Shown piece after piece: positions 46,650 through 55,868 of a DNA stretch of 64,000 bases. Position numbers and translations under genes: made by a program. The stretch is from assembly GCA_964627795.1 (NCBI GenBank), contig CAZVLF010000007.1:43738-107737 (forward strand), in the 5' to 3' direction. The stretch is from CANDYO01 sp964627795 (GTDB taxonomy: Bacteria > Pseudomonadota > Alphaproteobacteria > Rickettsiales > CANDYO01). Every line of letters starts with the position of its first letter. Position 1 is the first letter of the stretch. The notes under the pieces are model-generated. The model saw nothing but the letters and a program-made list of their open reading frames with translations, ran no database searches and was not told the DNA's origin.

Positions 46650-48115
46650 TGACTAATTTAAATAACCTTACCATTGCTGAAGCCAAAAATGGCCTAAAGA
46701 AAAAAGATTTTTCTGTAATTGAGCTTGTTGAAGCTCATATTAATGCTATTGAAAAGCATAGTAAACTTAATATGTATGTCACCAACACATTCGATATTGC
46801 TAGAGAGCAAGCCAAAGCAAGCCAAAAAAAGATTGACCTTAATGAAGGTGGTTTGCTTGAAGGTATACCTGTAGGTATAAAAGATCTTTATTGCACAAAA
46901 AATGTTAGAACAACCGCATGCTCACATATTTTGGAAGAATTTATTCCTAAATATGAATCTACAGTTTCGGCCAAAACTTTAGCTGCAGGAGCAATCATGC
47001 TTGGCAAAACAAACATGGATGAGTTTGCTATGGGTTCAGCAAATATTACCAGCTGCTTTGGAAATGTAATTAATCCATGGAGGAATGAAGAAGATTTAGT
47101 CCCTGGAGGTTCATCAGGAGGCTCTGCGGCAGCTGTGGCAGCAGACTGCGCAATGATGGCCTTAGGAAGTGACACTGGTGGGTCAGTTCGCCAACCAGCT
47201 TCTTTCTGTGGTATAGTTGGAATTAAGCCTACTTATGGCAGATGTTCACGCTTCGGTATGATTGCATTTTCAAGCTCTTTAGATCAAGCTGGTCTTTTTG
47301 CTAGAACTGTTGAAGATACAGCTATTTCACTTCAAACTATCATGGGATTTGATTCTAAAGATTCAACTTCAGTTAACATTGAAGTACCTGATTTACTTGC
47401 CTCTTTAGCTAATTTTCATGACCTTAAGGGAATGAGAATTGGAATTCCTAAAGAATATTATATTGATGGTATTTCACAAGAAATAAAAGATTTATGGCTT
47501 AGAGGGCAACAACTATTAAAAGAAGCAGGAGCTGAAATAATTGATATAAGTCTCCCTCATAGTAAATATGGTCTTGGGGCATATTATATTATTGCTCCAG
47601 CAGAGGCTTCATCAAACCTTGCTCGATATGATGGAGTTAGATATGGTCATCGCACTGAAAACCCTAAAAATATTGATGAGCTCTATGAAATTACTCGAAA
47701 AGAGGGTTTTGGCGCTGAAGTAAAAAGAAGGATAATGATTGGCACTTATGTATTATCGCTTGATCAATATGAAGCCACTTATCTCCAAGCCCAAAAAGTT
47801 CGTAATTTAATAATTAGAGATTTCAAACAAGCTTTTGAACAGGTTGATGTTATTCTTGTTCCATCAACAACTGGTGAAGCATTTCCTCTTGCTAAGAAAA
47901 TGACTCCTCTTGAAATGTATATGAATGATATATTTACAATTCCTGCAAGTTTAGCAGGATTACCATGTATGTCTCAACCTATAGCTCTTTCAAAGAATGG
48001 ACTTCCTTTAGGGCTTCAATTAATTGGAAACAGCTTTGATGAAGTTACCATTTTAAAAGTAGCAAAAATTCTTGAGATTCAAGCTAAATTTACGGCAAAG
48101 GCAAAGGGGGTTTAA
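46649..48115 (+). CDS. gatA: Asp-tRNA(Asn)/Glu-tRNA(Gln) amidotransferase subunit A
   Basis: The amidase subunit that releases ammonia from glutamine for transamidation. The Ser-cisSer-Lys triad is visible: Lys in GIPVGIKDLYCT, and the serines in PGGSSGGSAAAVAA and LGSDTGGSVRQPASFCG. ATG at 46649 is chosen over an upstream TTG at 46619, because it overlaps the gatC stop (TAATG) and matches the usual N-terminus. It indicates that this organism makes Gln-tRNA and perhaps Asn-tRNA indirectly. Confidence 0.96.
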   Translation: MTNLNNLTIAEAKNGLKKKDFSVIELVEAHINAIEKHSKLNMYVTNTFDIAREQAKASQKKIDLNEGGLLEGIPVGIKDLYCTKNVRTTACSHILEEFIPKYESTVSAKTLAAGAIMLGKTNMDEFAMGSANITSCFGNVINPWRNEEDLVPGGSSGGSAAAVAADCAMMALGSDTGGSVRQPASFCGIVGIKPTYGRCSRFGMIAFSSSLDQAGLFARTVEDTAISLQTIMGFDSKDSTSVNIEVPDLLASLANFHDLKGMRIGIPKEYYIDGISQEIKDLWLRGQQLLKEAGAEIIDISLPHSKYGLGAYYIIAPAEASSNLARYDGVRYGHRTENPKNIDELYEITRKEGFGAEVKRRIMIGTYVLSLDQYEATYLQAQKVRNLIIRDFKQAFEQVDVILVPSTTGEAFPLAKKMTPLEMYMNDIFTIPASLAGLPCMSQPIALSKNGLPLGLQLIGNSFDEVTILKVAKILEIQAKFTAKAKGV

Positions 48116-48116
48116 G

Positions 48117-49562
48117 ATGTATATTATTGAAGGTACAACAGGAAAATGGGAAGTAGTTATTGGGCTTGAAGTACATGCTCAAGTAAGCTCAAACTCTAAA
48201 TTATTTTCAGGAAGCTCTACTGAATTTGGTGCTGAACCAAATTCTCAAGTATCTTTTATTGACGCTGCTATGCCTGGAATGCTTCCTGTATTAAATGAAT
48301 TTTGTGTAGAACAGGCAGTTAAAACTGGCCTTGGTTTAAATGCAAAAATAAATTTAGTTTCTTCATTTGACCGAAAAAATTACTTCTATCCCGACTTACC
48401 ACAAGGATATCAAATTTCTCAATTTTACCATCCTATAGTTGGTGAAGGCCTGGTAACTATAAAAGTTGATGGTGAAGAAAAGAAAATAAGAGTGGAAAGG
48501 ATTCACCTTGAACAAGACGCAGGAAAAAGCATACATGATCAAAGCCCAGATTCCTCATTTGTTGATTTGAATCGATGCGGAATAGCTTTAATGGAGATAG
48601 TATCATTTCCGGATCTGCGCTCTCCTAAAGAGGCTGCTGAATATATTAAAAAACTTAGATCTATTCTCAGGTTCCTTGGCACTTGTGATGGTGATATGGA
48701 AAAAGGCTCAATGAGATGTGATGCTAACGTTTCAGTAAGAAAAGTTGGAGATACCAAACTTAATAGTAGATGCGAATTAAAAAACATCAATTCAATGAAA
48801 AACATCATTAAAGCTATTGAATTTGAGGCTCAAAGACAAGTTGATATTTATGAATCAGGTGGCCAAGTTGCTCAAGAAACCAGATTATTTGATGCTGATA
48901 CCGGTGAAACAAGAACAATGAGAGGCAAGGAAGATGCAAGGGATTATAGATATTTCCCCGATCCAGACTTAATGCCAGTTGTTTTAACTGATGATTATAT
49001 AAATAAAATAAAATCATCTTTGCCTGAACTGCCTGAGCAGAAACAATTTCGCTATATTAATGAGTTAAAACTTTCTCCATATGATGCTGAAATTTTAACT
49101 ACCGAAAAAGAAATAGCCCTATATTTTGAAGAAACCATTAAAAATTGTGATGCAAAAATGGCAGCTAATTGGATTTCAGCTGAATTATTTGGCCGTTTAA
49201 ACAAGGCAAATATTGAAATTCAAGAATGCAACATAACTCCTTCTAAATTAAGTGGATTATTAAAGTTAATCAGTGATGATGTTATATCAGGAAAAATAGC
49301 TAAAGACGTTTTTGATATTATGTTTGAAACTGGTGAAGATGCTGATAAAATTGTAACTAAACGAGGTCTGCAACAAGTAACCGATAGCGGTGAAATTGAA
49401 GCAATTGTAATGCAAGTAATTAATGACAATCCTGATAAAGTTGCAGAATATAAATCAGGAAAAGATAAATTATTTGGATTTTTTGTTGGCCAAGTAATGA
49501 AATTATCTGCTGGTAAAGCAAATCCTGCTATGGTTAATGATATTTTAAAATCTAAACTATAA
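48117..49562 (+). CDS. gatB: Asp-tRNA(Asn)/Glu-tRNA(Gln) amidotransferase subunit B
   Basis: GatB activates the tRNA-bound Glu or Asp with ATP and receives ammonia from GatA. The N-terminal kinase-like domain shows WEVVIGLEVHAQVSSNSKLF, FDRKNYFYPDLPQGYQISQF, LEQDAGKSIHD and CDANVSVR. The C-terminal YqeY-like domain binds tRNA. ATG at 48117, 1 bp after the gatA stop, is used instead of an upstream in-frame start at 48072. At 481 aa it is full length. A strong terminator follows. Confidence 0.96.
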   Translation: MYIIEGTTGKWEVVIGLEVHAQVSSNSKLFSGSSTEFGAEPNSQVSFIDAAMPGMLPVLNEFCVEQAVKTGLGLNAKINLVSSFDRKNYFYPDLPQGYQISQFYHPIVGEGLVTIKVDGEEKKIRVERIHLEQDAGKSIHDQSPDSSFVDLNRCGIALMEIVSFPDLRSPKEAAEYIKKLRSILRFLGTCDGDMEKGSMRCDANVSVRKVGDTKLNSRCELKNINSMKNIIKAIEFEAQRQVDIYESGGQVAQETRLFDADTGETRTMRGKEDARDYRYFPDPDLMPVVLTDDYINKIKSSLPELPEQKQFRYINELKLSPYDAEILTTEKEIALYFEETIKNCDAKMAANWISAELFGRLNKANIEIQECNITPSKLSGLLKLISDDVISGKIAKDVFDIMFETGEDADKIVTKRGLQQVTDSGEIEAIVMQVINDNPDKVAEYKSGKDKLFGFFVGQVMKLSAGKANPAMVNDILKSKL

Positions 49563-49587
49563 TCCATCTTTTTTAATTTTTTCAATT

Positions 49588-49620
49588 AAAAGCCATAAAC
49601 ATTACTTTATGGCTTTTTGT
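49588..49620 (+). terminator. Intrinsic terminator of gatCAB
   Basis: A 12-bp perfect stem (AAAAGCCATAAA at 49588-49599 with TTTATGGCTTTT at 49606-49617) has a 6-nt loop and a run of Ts in the descending arm. It lies 25 bp after the gatB stop. Confidence 0.88.
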
Positions 49621-49692
49621 TTATTACATCATAATTAACCGTTTGTTAATTTTTCACAATTAATATTAAAAATAAATATATGGATTAATAAA

Positions 49693-52236
49693 ATGGAAAG
49701 CCGTGAAATATCTTATGAAGATTTATTAGAATATGTTTTTAATCTAAAAGAGAAGGAAAACTTAAGCTTAAATGATTTTATTCAAGAAAAATATAATCTC
49801 AAAGCACATATCTGCTCTAACTTAAGTAAAATTAATTTTGATAATGAGCATAGAATAGATTTAACGGGTGCTAACCTAACTAACTGTATTTTAGATAATG
49901 TTGATTTTAATGGTAAATTTGTTGTTCTAAAGAACGCTGACCTTAAGGCTTCAAGCTTTAAAGGAACAAAATTTACAAATGCGATAGACTTAGAAGGAAC
50001 AGACTTAGGTAATATAACTCTTGATTATGAATCTTTTGAGTTTTGTATTTTAGAAAAAGCAATTTATACTCCTGTAGGTAAACATTATAAGTTAACCGAA
50101 GAACAAATTTTAACATTAGATGATATTAAAAAATATATTAGTCAAAATAAAAAACAAACATTAAATGAATATATTTACCAGGATTATAAAAAGAAAGATG
50201 CAAGAGTTATATCAAATATTTCTGGGGTTAAAATTGATGATATCCCTCCTTTACGCATAATAGTAACGCCTAGTTTATTAGAAGAGTTTTTAAAAACAGA
50301 AAACGAAGAAAAAAATATAAACTCTTTCTTAAAAAGAAGACTAGCTCTCAACCACGAAAATATTATTGCTGATTTATCAGGACAAACAATCAGTGAAAAA
50401 TTCTCTAATAGAGATTTATCTGGTTCAATTATAAAAAATTGTAGTATAACGGGAAAAATAGAAAATTTAGAATTAAGAGATTGCGTTGCTGAACAATTAA
50501 TCTTTCAAGATTGCCACTTAATTTCCACTGATTTAAGAGGAACTTCTTTATCTAATAGTCAATTTTATTTGAATTTTGATAGTTTTGATTTAGGTATAAC
50601 TTTAGAAAACCCTATATTGAGCACAGGAACTTCATCTGTAAACAAACTTAAGCAATTACAGCTACTTCCCCTTTCATCAATTCTTATACCATCAACAATA
50701 ATTGTCGGTGAAATAACTGCAGATCCTTATTATTTAAAAGGATCAAATAGCTCAATAACTCACAATGAAGTAAAGATTAGTCAAAAAATACTTGAAGACT
50801 ATATTGAAGAAGTTAAAGGGGCTGATAAGCCTTTTGATTTTTCTTCATGGTACGTAGAAAATTATAATACTGACATTAATAAAGATCAAATAACTTATGA
50901 CTTTACTGGGTTAAATCTTTCCAATCTTTCTATTAATGGAGCTCAATTTAAAAAGTGTAATTTTACTGGATGTAATTTCCTTGGAACAAAAATTAGTAAT
51001 ACCTCTTTTGAAAGTTGTAACCTCTCAGGTTCTAATTTCTCTAGTTTAAATACTGTTTTTTTTTCTATATTTGGAAAAAAGAAAGAACCTAAAATTATTA
51101 GTGATTCAGTTTTTTTAAATTGTAACATGGAATGCTCTACTTTAAATGAAGCGAAATTTCAAAATACTGCAATATTAGCTTGCAACTTAAATAATATTTT
51201 TGCCTCTAAAACTTCCTTTAATTCAAGCATATTTGAACATGTTGATTTAACTGGATCTAATCTTCAAGGAATATTAATAACCGGTTCAACATTATCCTCA
51301 GTTAATTTTAACTCCAGCAATTGTACAAATAATTGTAATTTTTCGGAATCTAGAATAGTTAATTGTGACTTCACTTCAAGTAATCTATCAAGGTCAGTTT
51401 TTAAAGGGACAGAAGACATTAAAACAAGTATTGAAAATTCTTCATTTCATGAATGTGACCTAAAGTCAGCTGTTATAGAAAATGTTATTGCTAACGGTTG
51501 TAGGTTTAATGCTAATATTAAGAATGCTATTATACAAAATAATAATTTTAATGATTGTGATATTCAGTTTAAAGAACTTCCAGGAATTAAAAAACTTAAG
51601 AATAATGATTTTGATAGAGTCATAAATAGTTATGGAGCTTTACAAGCAAAAAAAGCTCAAATTACTCAGCAAATAAAAGAAAATGAAGAAAAAATTTATA
51701 AGTCTTATTCAAAATTTCTTATTGCTGGAGCTATCATAATTGGAATAACATTATCAGCTGCTGCTCCATTAGTTTTTCCTGCATTTTTAGCATCAACCAT
51801 ATCTAGCTGGGTAATGCTTGGAACAACCATCTTTGCTGGAACAATTGCAATAGATAGATTTGCAGCAAAGTGTAATTTTGATCCAGGTTTTTCAAAACAA
51901 ACTTCTAAAATATTAGGCGCAGGATTCTTTATAAAAAAATCTAATGCTAAACATTTTGAAAAAATAAATGATATTGAGAAAAAAATTGAAGATTTCAAAG
52001 CAGTAGCTAAAAAAACTGACAATGAAGAAGAATCTATAAAAGCTAATACTGAAAGTAAATATAGAGAATATCTTAAAAATAAACCTCTTTTACCTAATTC
52101 CCCTACTCAAGAAGAAAAGAAAAAGAAAAGCTTTGCTGAGAAAGTAGAAAAAAAAGCTTCGCCTAAACCAAGCCATTCTTTGTACCAAAAGCAAATACAG
52201 CTAAGCAAAGATGAAGTAAAAATAAAGGGTAAATAA
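49693..52236 (+). CDS. Modular pentapeptide-repeat protein with a C-terminal membrane hairpin
   Basis: An 847-aa protein. Pentapeptide-repeat blocks (A(D/N)LxX pattern, for example DLTGANLTNCILDNVDFNG and CNFTGCNFLGTKISNTSFES) form several right-handed quadrilateral helices. They alternate with at least four helical modules of about 45 residues built as xxxLExYxxx...xxxFxxxxY (near residues 5, 135, 190 and 360). Near residues 675-720 two hydrophobic helices (LIAGAIIIGITLSAAAPLVF; WVMLGTTIFAGTIAI) form a likely membrane hairpin, followed by a coiled coil and a Lys-rich tail. There is no signal peptide. The function is unknown; placement at a host or bacterial membrane is inferred. Confidence 0.7.
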   Translation: MESREISYEDLLEYVFNLKEKENLSLNDFIQEKYNLKAHICSNLSKINFDNEHRIDLTGANLTNCILDNVDFNGKFVVLKNADLKASSFKGTKFTNAIDLEGTDLGNITLDYESFEFCILEKAIYTPVGKHYKLTEEQILTLDDIKKYISQNKKQTLNEYIYQDYKKKDARVISNISGVKIDDIPPLRIIVTPSLLEEFLKTENEEKNINSFLKRRLALNHENIIADLSGQTISEKFSNRDLSGSIIKNCSITGKIENLELRDCVAEQLIFQDCHLISTDLRGTSLSNSQFYLNFDSFDLGITLENPILSTGTSSVNKLKQLQLLPLSSILIPSTIIVGEITADPYYLKGSNSSITHNEVKISQKILEDYIEEVKGADKPFDFSSWYVENYNTDINKDQITYDFTGLNLSNLSINGAQFKKCNFTGCNFLGTKISNTSFESCNLSGSNFSSLNTVFFSIFGKKKEPKIISDSVFLNCNMECSTLNEAKFQNTAILACNLNNIFASKTSFNSSIFEHVDLTGSNLQGILITGSTLSSVNFNSSNCTNNCNFSESRIVNCDFTSSNLSRSVFKGTEDIKTSIENSSFHECDLKSAVIENVIANGCRFNANIKNAIIQNNNFNDCDIQFKELPGIKKLKNNDFDRVINSYGALQAKKAQITQQIKENEEKIYKSYSKFLIAGAIIIGITLSAAAPLVFPAFLASTISSWVMLGTTIFAGTIAIDRFAAKCNFDPGFSKQTSKILGAGFFIKKSNAKHFEKINDIEKKIEDFKAVAKKTDNEEESIKANTESKYREYLKNKPLLPNSPTQEEKKKKSFAEKVEKKASPKPSHSLYQKQIQLSKDEVKIKGK

Positions 52237-52270
52237 TTTTGTTAAGTGAAGGCAGTTTATTGGATAAAAA

Positions 52271-52607
52271 TCATTCTTAAAGCGTTAGCGTAAGAATTCA
52301 GTGTTATTTAAATATTAAAGCTCTTAATATCTTCCTGGATCCTTGCAGGATGAAAATGATGGATAACAGTTCGATTCCATCATTCTGAAGTGTTAGCGTA
52401 AGAATCCAAAAAAAGCTTAAAACTTGCAAGCGGTTAGTATATTCTTGGATCCTTACAGGATGAAGGTGGTAGATGTATTAAAAAAAAACTCTAGGTTAAT
52501 TGGTTTTGCATGATGGTTTGGAGTTGTCATTCTGAGTATGACGAAGAATCCAGAATAACCTTTAAACTTTAAAGCTGCTGATATTTTTCTGGATCCTTAC
52601 TCTATGA
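52271..52607. repeat. Three copies of an about 82-bp palindromic intergenic repeat
   Basis: Copies lie at 52271-52353, 52380-52463 and 52527-52607. Each starts TCATTCT, has (A/G)AAGAAT(C/T)C near base 25, a variable AT-rich middle, and CTTGGATCC or CTGGATCC then TTxC(A)GGATGA at the end, so the flanks can fold back on each other. The 380-bp spacer between the pentapeptide gene and acnA contains little else. It resembles the small dispersed palindromic elements known in Rickettsiales. Confidence 0.75.
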
Positions 52608-52616
52608 TAAAATTAA

Positions 52617-55283
52617 CTAAAGCAAATGCCTTATCACATAAGGTAGAATACCACCATGATTCATATACTCAATTTCAATTTCAGTATCCACTCTACTAAT
52701 TAAATTTACTGAATCTATCGTACCATTTGCTCTTTTTATTTTAAGAACCACTTCCATTTTTGGCGTTAAAACTCCTTCTATTCCTTCTATGTCAAAAGCT
52801 TCTGAGCCATCTAAATTTAAATCTGCATGCTTCATTCCATTTTTAAAAACAAGAGGCAACACCCCCATTAATACTAAATTAGAACGGTGAATTCTCTCAA
52901 AGCTTTCTGCTATAACAGACTTTACACCAAGTAAGTATGTTCCCTTAGCTGCCCAATCCCTTGAAGAACCAGTACCATATTCTTTACCAGCCATTATTAT
53001 CAAAGGTGTATTTTCTTGCTTATATTTGATTGCAGCATCATAAATACTCATCACTTCATTTGTTGGTAGGAATCTTGTCACTCCACCTTCTGTTCCTGGT
53101 GCAAGAAGGTTTTTAATTCTTATATTAGCAAAAGTTCCTCGCATCATCACTTCATGATGCCCTCTACGCGTTCCATATGAATTAAAGTCTTTTTGCTCAA
53201 CTCCCCTTTCCATCAAGTATTTCGCAGCTGGGCTAGTTTTAGAGATATTTCCAGCTGGGGAAATATGGTCAGTTGTTATGCTATCACCAAATAATGCAAG
53301 TAATTTCGCGCCTCTAATAGAAGAGATTTTTCCAGGGTTTTTATCCATATTTTTAAAATACGGAGGAAGAGCAATGTAAGTACTCTCCTCATTCCAACTA
53401 AACCTACTACCTTCTGCAATTTTTATAGAATTCCATGAATCATCACCACCAAATACATTAGCATATTTTTTCTTAAAGATTTGCTCAGTAACAAATCCAT
53501 TAACAGCCTCTTGTATTTCTTTATTAGTTGGCCAAATGTCTTTTAAATATACCTCATTTCCATTTTTATCTTTTCCTATTGGTTCAGATGTCAAATTAAT
53601 TAGCATTGAACCTGCTAAAGCATAAGCAACTACTAATGGAGGTGATGCAAGATAACTTGCTTTAACTAATGGATGGATTCTTCCTTCAAAGTTTCTGTTT
53701 CCAGATAATATTGCCGAAACAACTAATTCATCTTTTACAATTGCTTCTTCAATTTCTGCTCTTAAAGGACCTGAATTTCCAATGCAAGTTGTACATCCAT
53801 AGCCAACTAGATTAAAACCAATTTGATCTAAATATTGTTGTAAGCCACTATTAATTAAATATTCACTAACCACTTGTGAGCCAGGGGCGAGAGAAGTTTT
53901 AACCCAAGGTTTAGAACTAAGTCCGAGTATAGCAGCTTTCTTAGCAACTAATCCCGCTGCAATCATAACACTTGGATTTGAAGTGTTAGTACAGCTGGTT
54001 ATAGCGGCAATGGTAACATCTCCGTTTGCTAATTTATATTCTGCACCATTAACTATGGTTTTTCTCTCGAGACTGGTATTATTTTTAGCAAAACTTGGTA
54101 ATTCTTTTATAAAAGAATTTGGTGCTTCATCTAAAAGAACTCTATCTTGAGGTCTTTTAGGTCCAGCAATACTAGGTTTTACTTCGCTTAAATTTAGCTC
54201 TAATATATCAGTAAATACTGGGTCTTTACTATTTTTATCACGCCATAAACCTTGAGCCTTAGCATATTCTTTAACTAACTTAACTCTATGTGGATCACGT
54301 GAAGAAAGTTTAAGATAATTTATCGTTTCTTCATCTATAGGAAAGAAACCGCATGTAGCTCCATATTCAGGAGCCATGTTGGCAATTGTTGCTCTATCAG
54401 CTAGTGGTAAATAATCTAAACCTGGCCCAAAAAACTCAACAAATTTATTTACCACTCCTTTTGCTCTTAACATTTGTGTTACAGTAAGAACAAGATCAGT
54501 TGCAGTTACACCTTCGTTAAGTTTACCAGTAAGTTTAAATCCAATAACTTCAGGAATTAGCATAGACATTGGCTGCCCAAGCATCACAGCTTCTGCTTCA
54601 ATTCCACCAACTCCCCATCCTAAGACTGATAATCCATTTACCATTGTTGTGTGGCTGTCTGTACCGACTAAAGTATCAGGAAAAACATAGTCTCCTTTCA
54701 TCCACACAACTTGAGATAAATATTCTAGATTAACTTGATGGCATATCCCTGTTCCAGGAGGAACAACTTGAAAATTTTTGAAAGCTTTCTGTCCCCAACG
54801 AAGGAATTCGTATCTTTCATAATTCCTTTCCATTTCTAATCCAACATTTTCTTTAAATGAATTTTCTTGACCGTATTTATCAACTTGTACTGAGTGATCA
54901 ATAACTAAATCAACTGGGGAAAGAGGGTTGATTTTCATTGGGTCCCCTCCAAGCCTCATCATTGCTTCACGCATTGTTGCTAAATCTACAACTGCAGGAA
55001 CTCCTGTAAAATCTTGCATTAATACTCTAGCAGGAGTATAAGCGATTTCATGATCAGACTTTTTATTTTCAAGCCAATCTGCGCAAGCCTTAATATCTTC
55101 AATTTTAACTGCTTTACCATCTTCAAAGCGAAGAAGATTTTCAAAAACAACTTTAAGTGAGTAAGGCATTAAGCTTATATCTGCACCTAACTTAGAACCT
55201 GCTTTATTAATATTAAAATACTTATATTTTTTACCTTCAACCTCAAGAATATCAATAGCTGATAAGTTATCTTTCCCAAACAT
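52617..55283 (-). CDS. acnA: Aconitate hydratase A
   Basis: A TCA-cycle enzyme converting citrate to isocitrate with a [4Fe-4S] cluster. At 888 aa it is full length. Cluster cysteines are seen in ITSCTNTSNPSVM and GYGCTTCIGNSGPL. QDFTGVPAVVDLA near the start, VGTDSHTTMVNGLSVLGWGV and the swivel-domain GKEYGTGSSRDWAAKG are conserved. The ATG is preceded by a perfect AGGAGG. It is transcribed alone, and its 3' end faces the repeat cluster. Confidence 0.97.
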   Translation of the reverse strand: MFGKDNLSAIDILEVEGKKYKYFNINKAGSKLGADISLMPYSLKVVFENLLRFEDGKAVKIEDIKACADWLENKKSDHEIAYTPARVLMQDFTGVPAVVDLATMREAMMRLGGDPMKINPLSPVDLVIDHSVQVDKYGQENSFKENVGLEMERNYERYEFLRWGQKAFKNFQVVPPGTGICHQVNLEYLSQVVWMKGDYVFPDTLVGTDSHTTMVNGLSVLGWGVGGIEAEAVMLGQPMSMLIPEVIGFKLTGKLNEGVTATDLVLTVTQMLRAKGVVNKFVEFFGPGLDYLPLADRATIANMAPEYGATCGFFPIDEETINYLKLSSRDPHRVKLVKEYAKAQGLWRDKNSKDPVFTDILELNLSEVKPSIAGPKRPQDRVLLDEAPNSFIKELPSFAKNNTSLERKTIVNGAEYKLANGDVTIAAITSCTNTSNPSVMIAAGLVAKKAAILGLSSKPWVKTSLAPGSQVVSEYLINSGLQQYLDQIGFNLVGYGCTTCIGNSGPLRAEIEEAIVKDELVVSAILSGNRNFEGRIHPLVKASYLASPPLVVAYALAGSMLINLTSEPIGKDKNGNEVYLKDIWPTNKEIQEAVNGFVTEQIFKKKYANVFGGDDSWNSIKIAEGSRFSWNEESTYIALPPYFKNMDKNPGKISSIRGAKLLALFGDSITTDHISPAGNISKTSPAAKYLMERGVEQKDFNSYGTRRGHHEVMMRGTFANIRIKNLLAPGTEGGVTRFLPTNEVMSIYDAAIKYKQENTPLIIMAGKEYGTGSSRDWAAKGTYLLGVKSVIAESFERIHRSNLVLMGVLPLVFKNGMKHADLNLDGSEAFDIEGIEGVLTPKMEVVLKIKRANGTIDSVNLISRVDTEIEIEYMNHGGILPYVIRHLL

Positions 55284-55408
55284 TATGCCTCCTAATTTTT
55301 AACACTAATAAATTAATTATATCTTCCATAAATTTTTAAAACAATCATTAATTAAACTAAAAGTTATTTATAATATAACCATCTTAATATAATTTTTTAC
55401 CCACTAAA

Positions 55409-55726
55409 TTATTCATTATAATATCCTGAATCTAGTGGTGGCAGTGAGTAAGAGATATTGGAATCAGATAAAACATCTGTTTCGTCTTTTTCGTCTTCTT
55501 CTATAATAGGTGACAGCCTGGGAAATTTTACAGGCCCAAATTCATTAGTAAAATTAGCTATATCAACTTGTTCTTTTTCCTCACAAAAAGATTGGGACCT
55601 TGGTCTTATTACTGTTATAATATGATTTTTATTAACTTCTTCATCAAAATAAATAATTTTAACTTCATCAATATTTTCAATATCGCGGCTATTTTTATTT
55701 TCATCAGAGCTTTTTTCTTTTGTCAT
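55409..55726 (-). CDS. Small unknown acidic protein
   Basis: A 105-aa, strongly acidic, probably disordered protein (KSSDENKNSRDIENIDEVKI; EEDEKDETDVLSDSN). It has no signal peptide and no recognised family. It lies between acnA and the divergent permease gene, and its own promoter would be in 55727-55868. Confidence 0.4.
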   Translation of the reverse strand: MTKEKSSDENKNSRDIENIDEVKIIYFDEEVNKNHIITVIRPRSQSFCEEKEQVDIANFTNEFGPVKFPRLSPIIEEDEKDETDVLSDSNISYSLPPLDSGYYNE

Positions 55727-55868
55727 TTTTCAACTTTTTGTTTAAATCATATTAAATTAACATTTTATTTTAAAACCTAATAATTAACATTACTAGTAAA
55801 TTTTTAATTCCTTGCAGAAAGTTTTCTTTTTTGATACAAATAACGTGTTTATTAATTTCCGTTAAAAT

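Noticed and set aside
52361..52385. tRNA-like T-loop (GTTCGATTCC)
   Set aside because: The bases on each side do not pair as a T-stem and no acceptor or anticodon arm can be built; it is part of the spacer between palindromic repeat copies.
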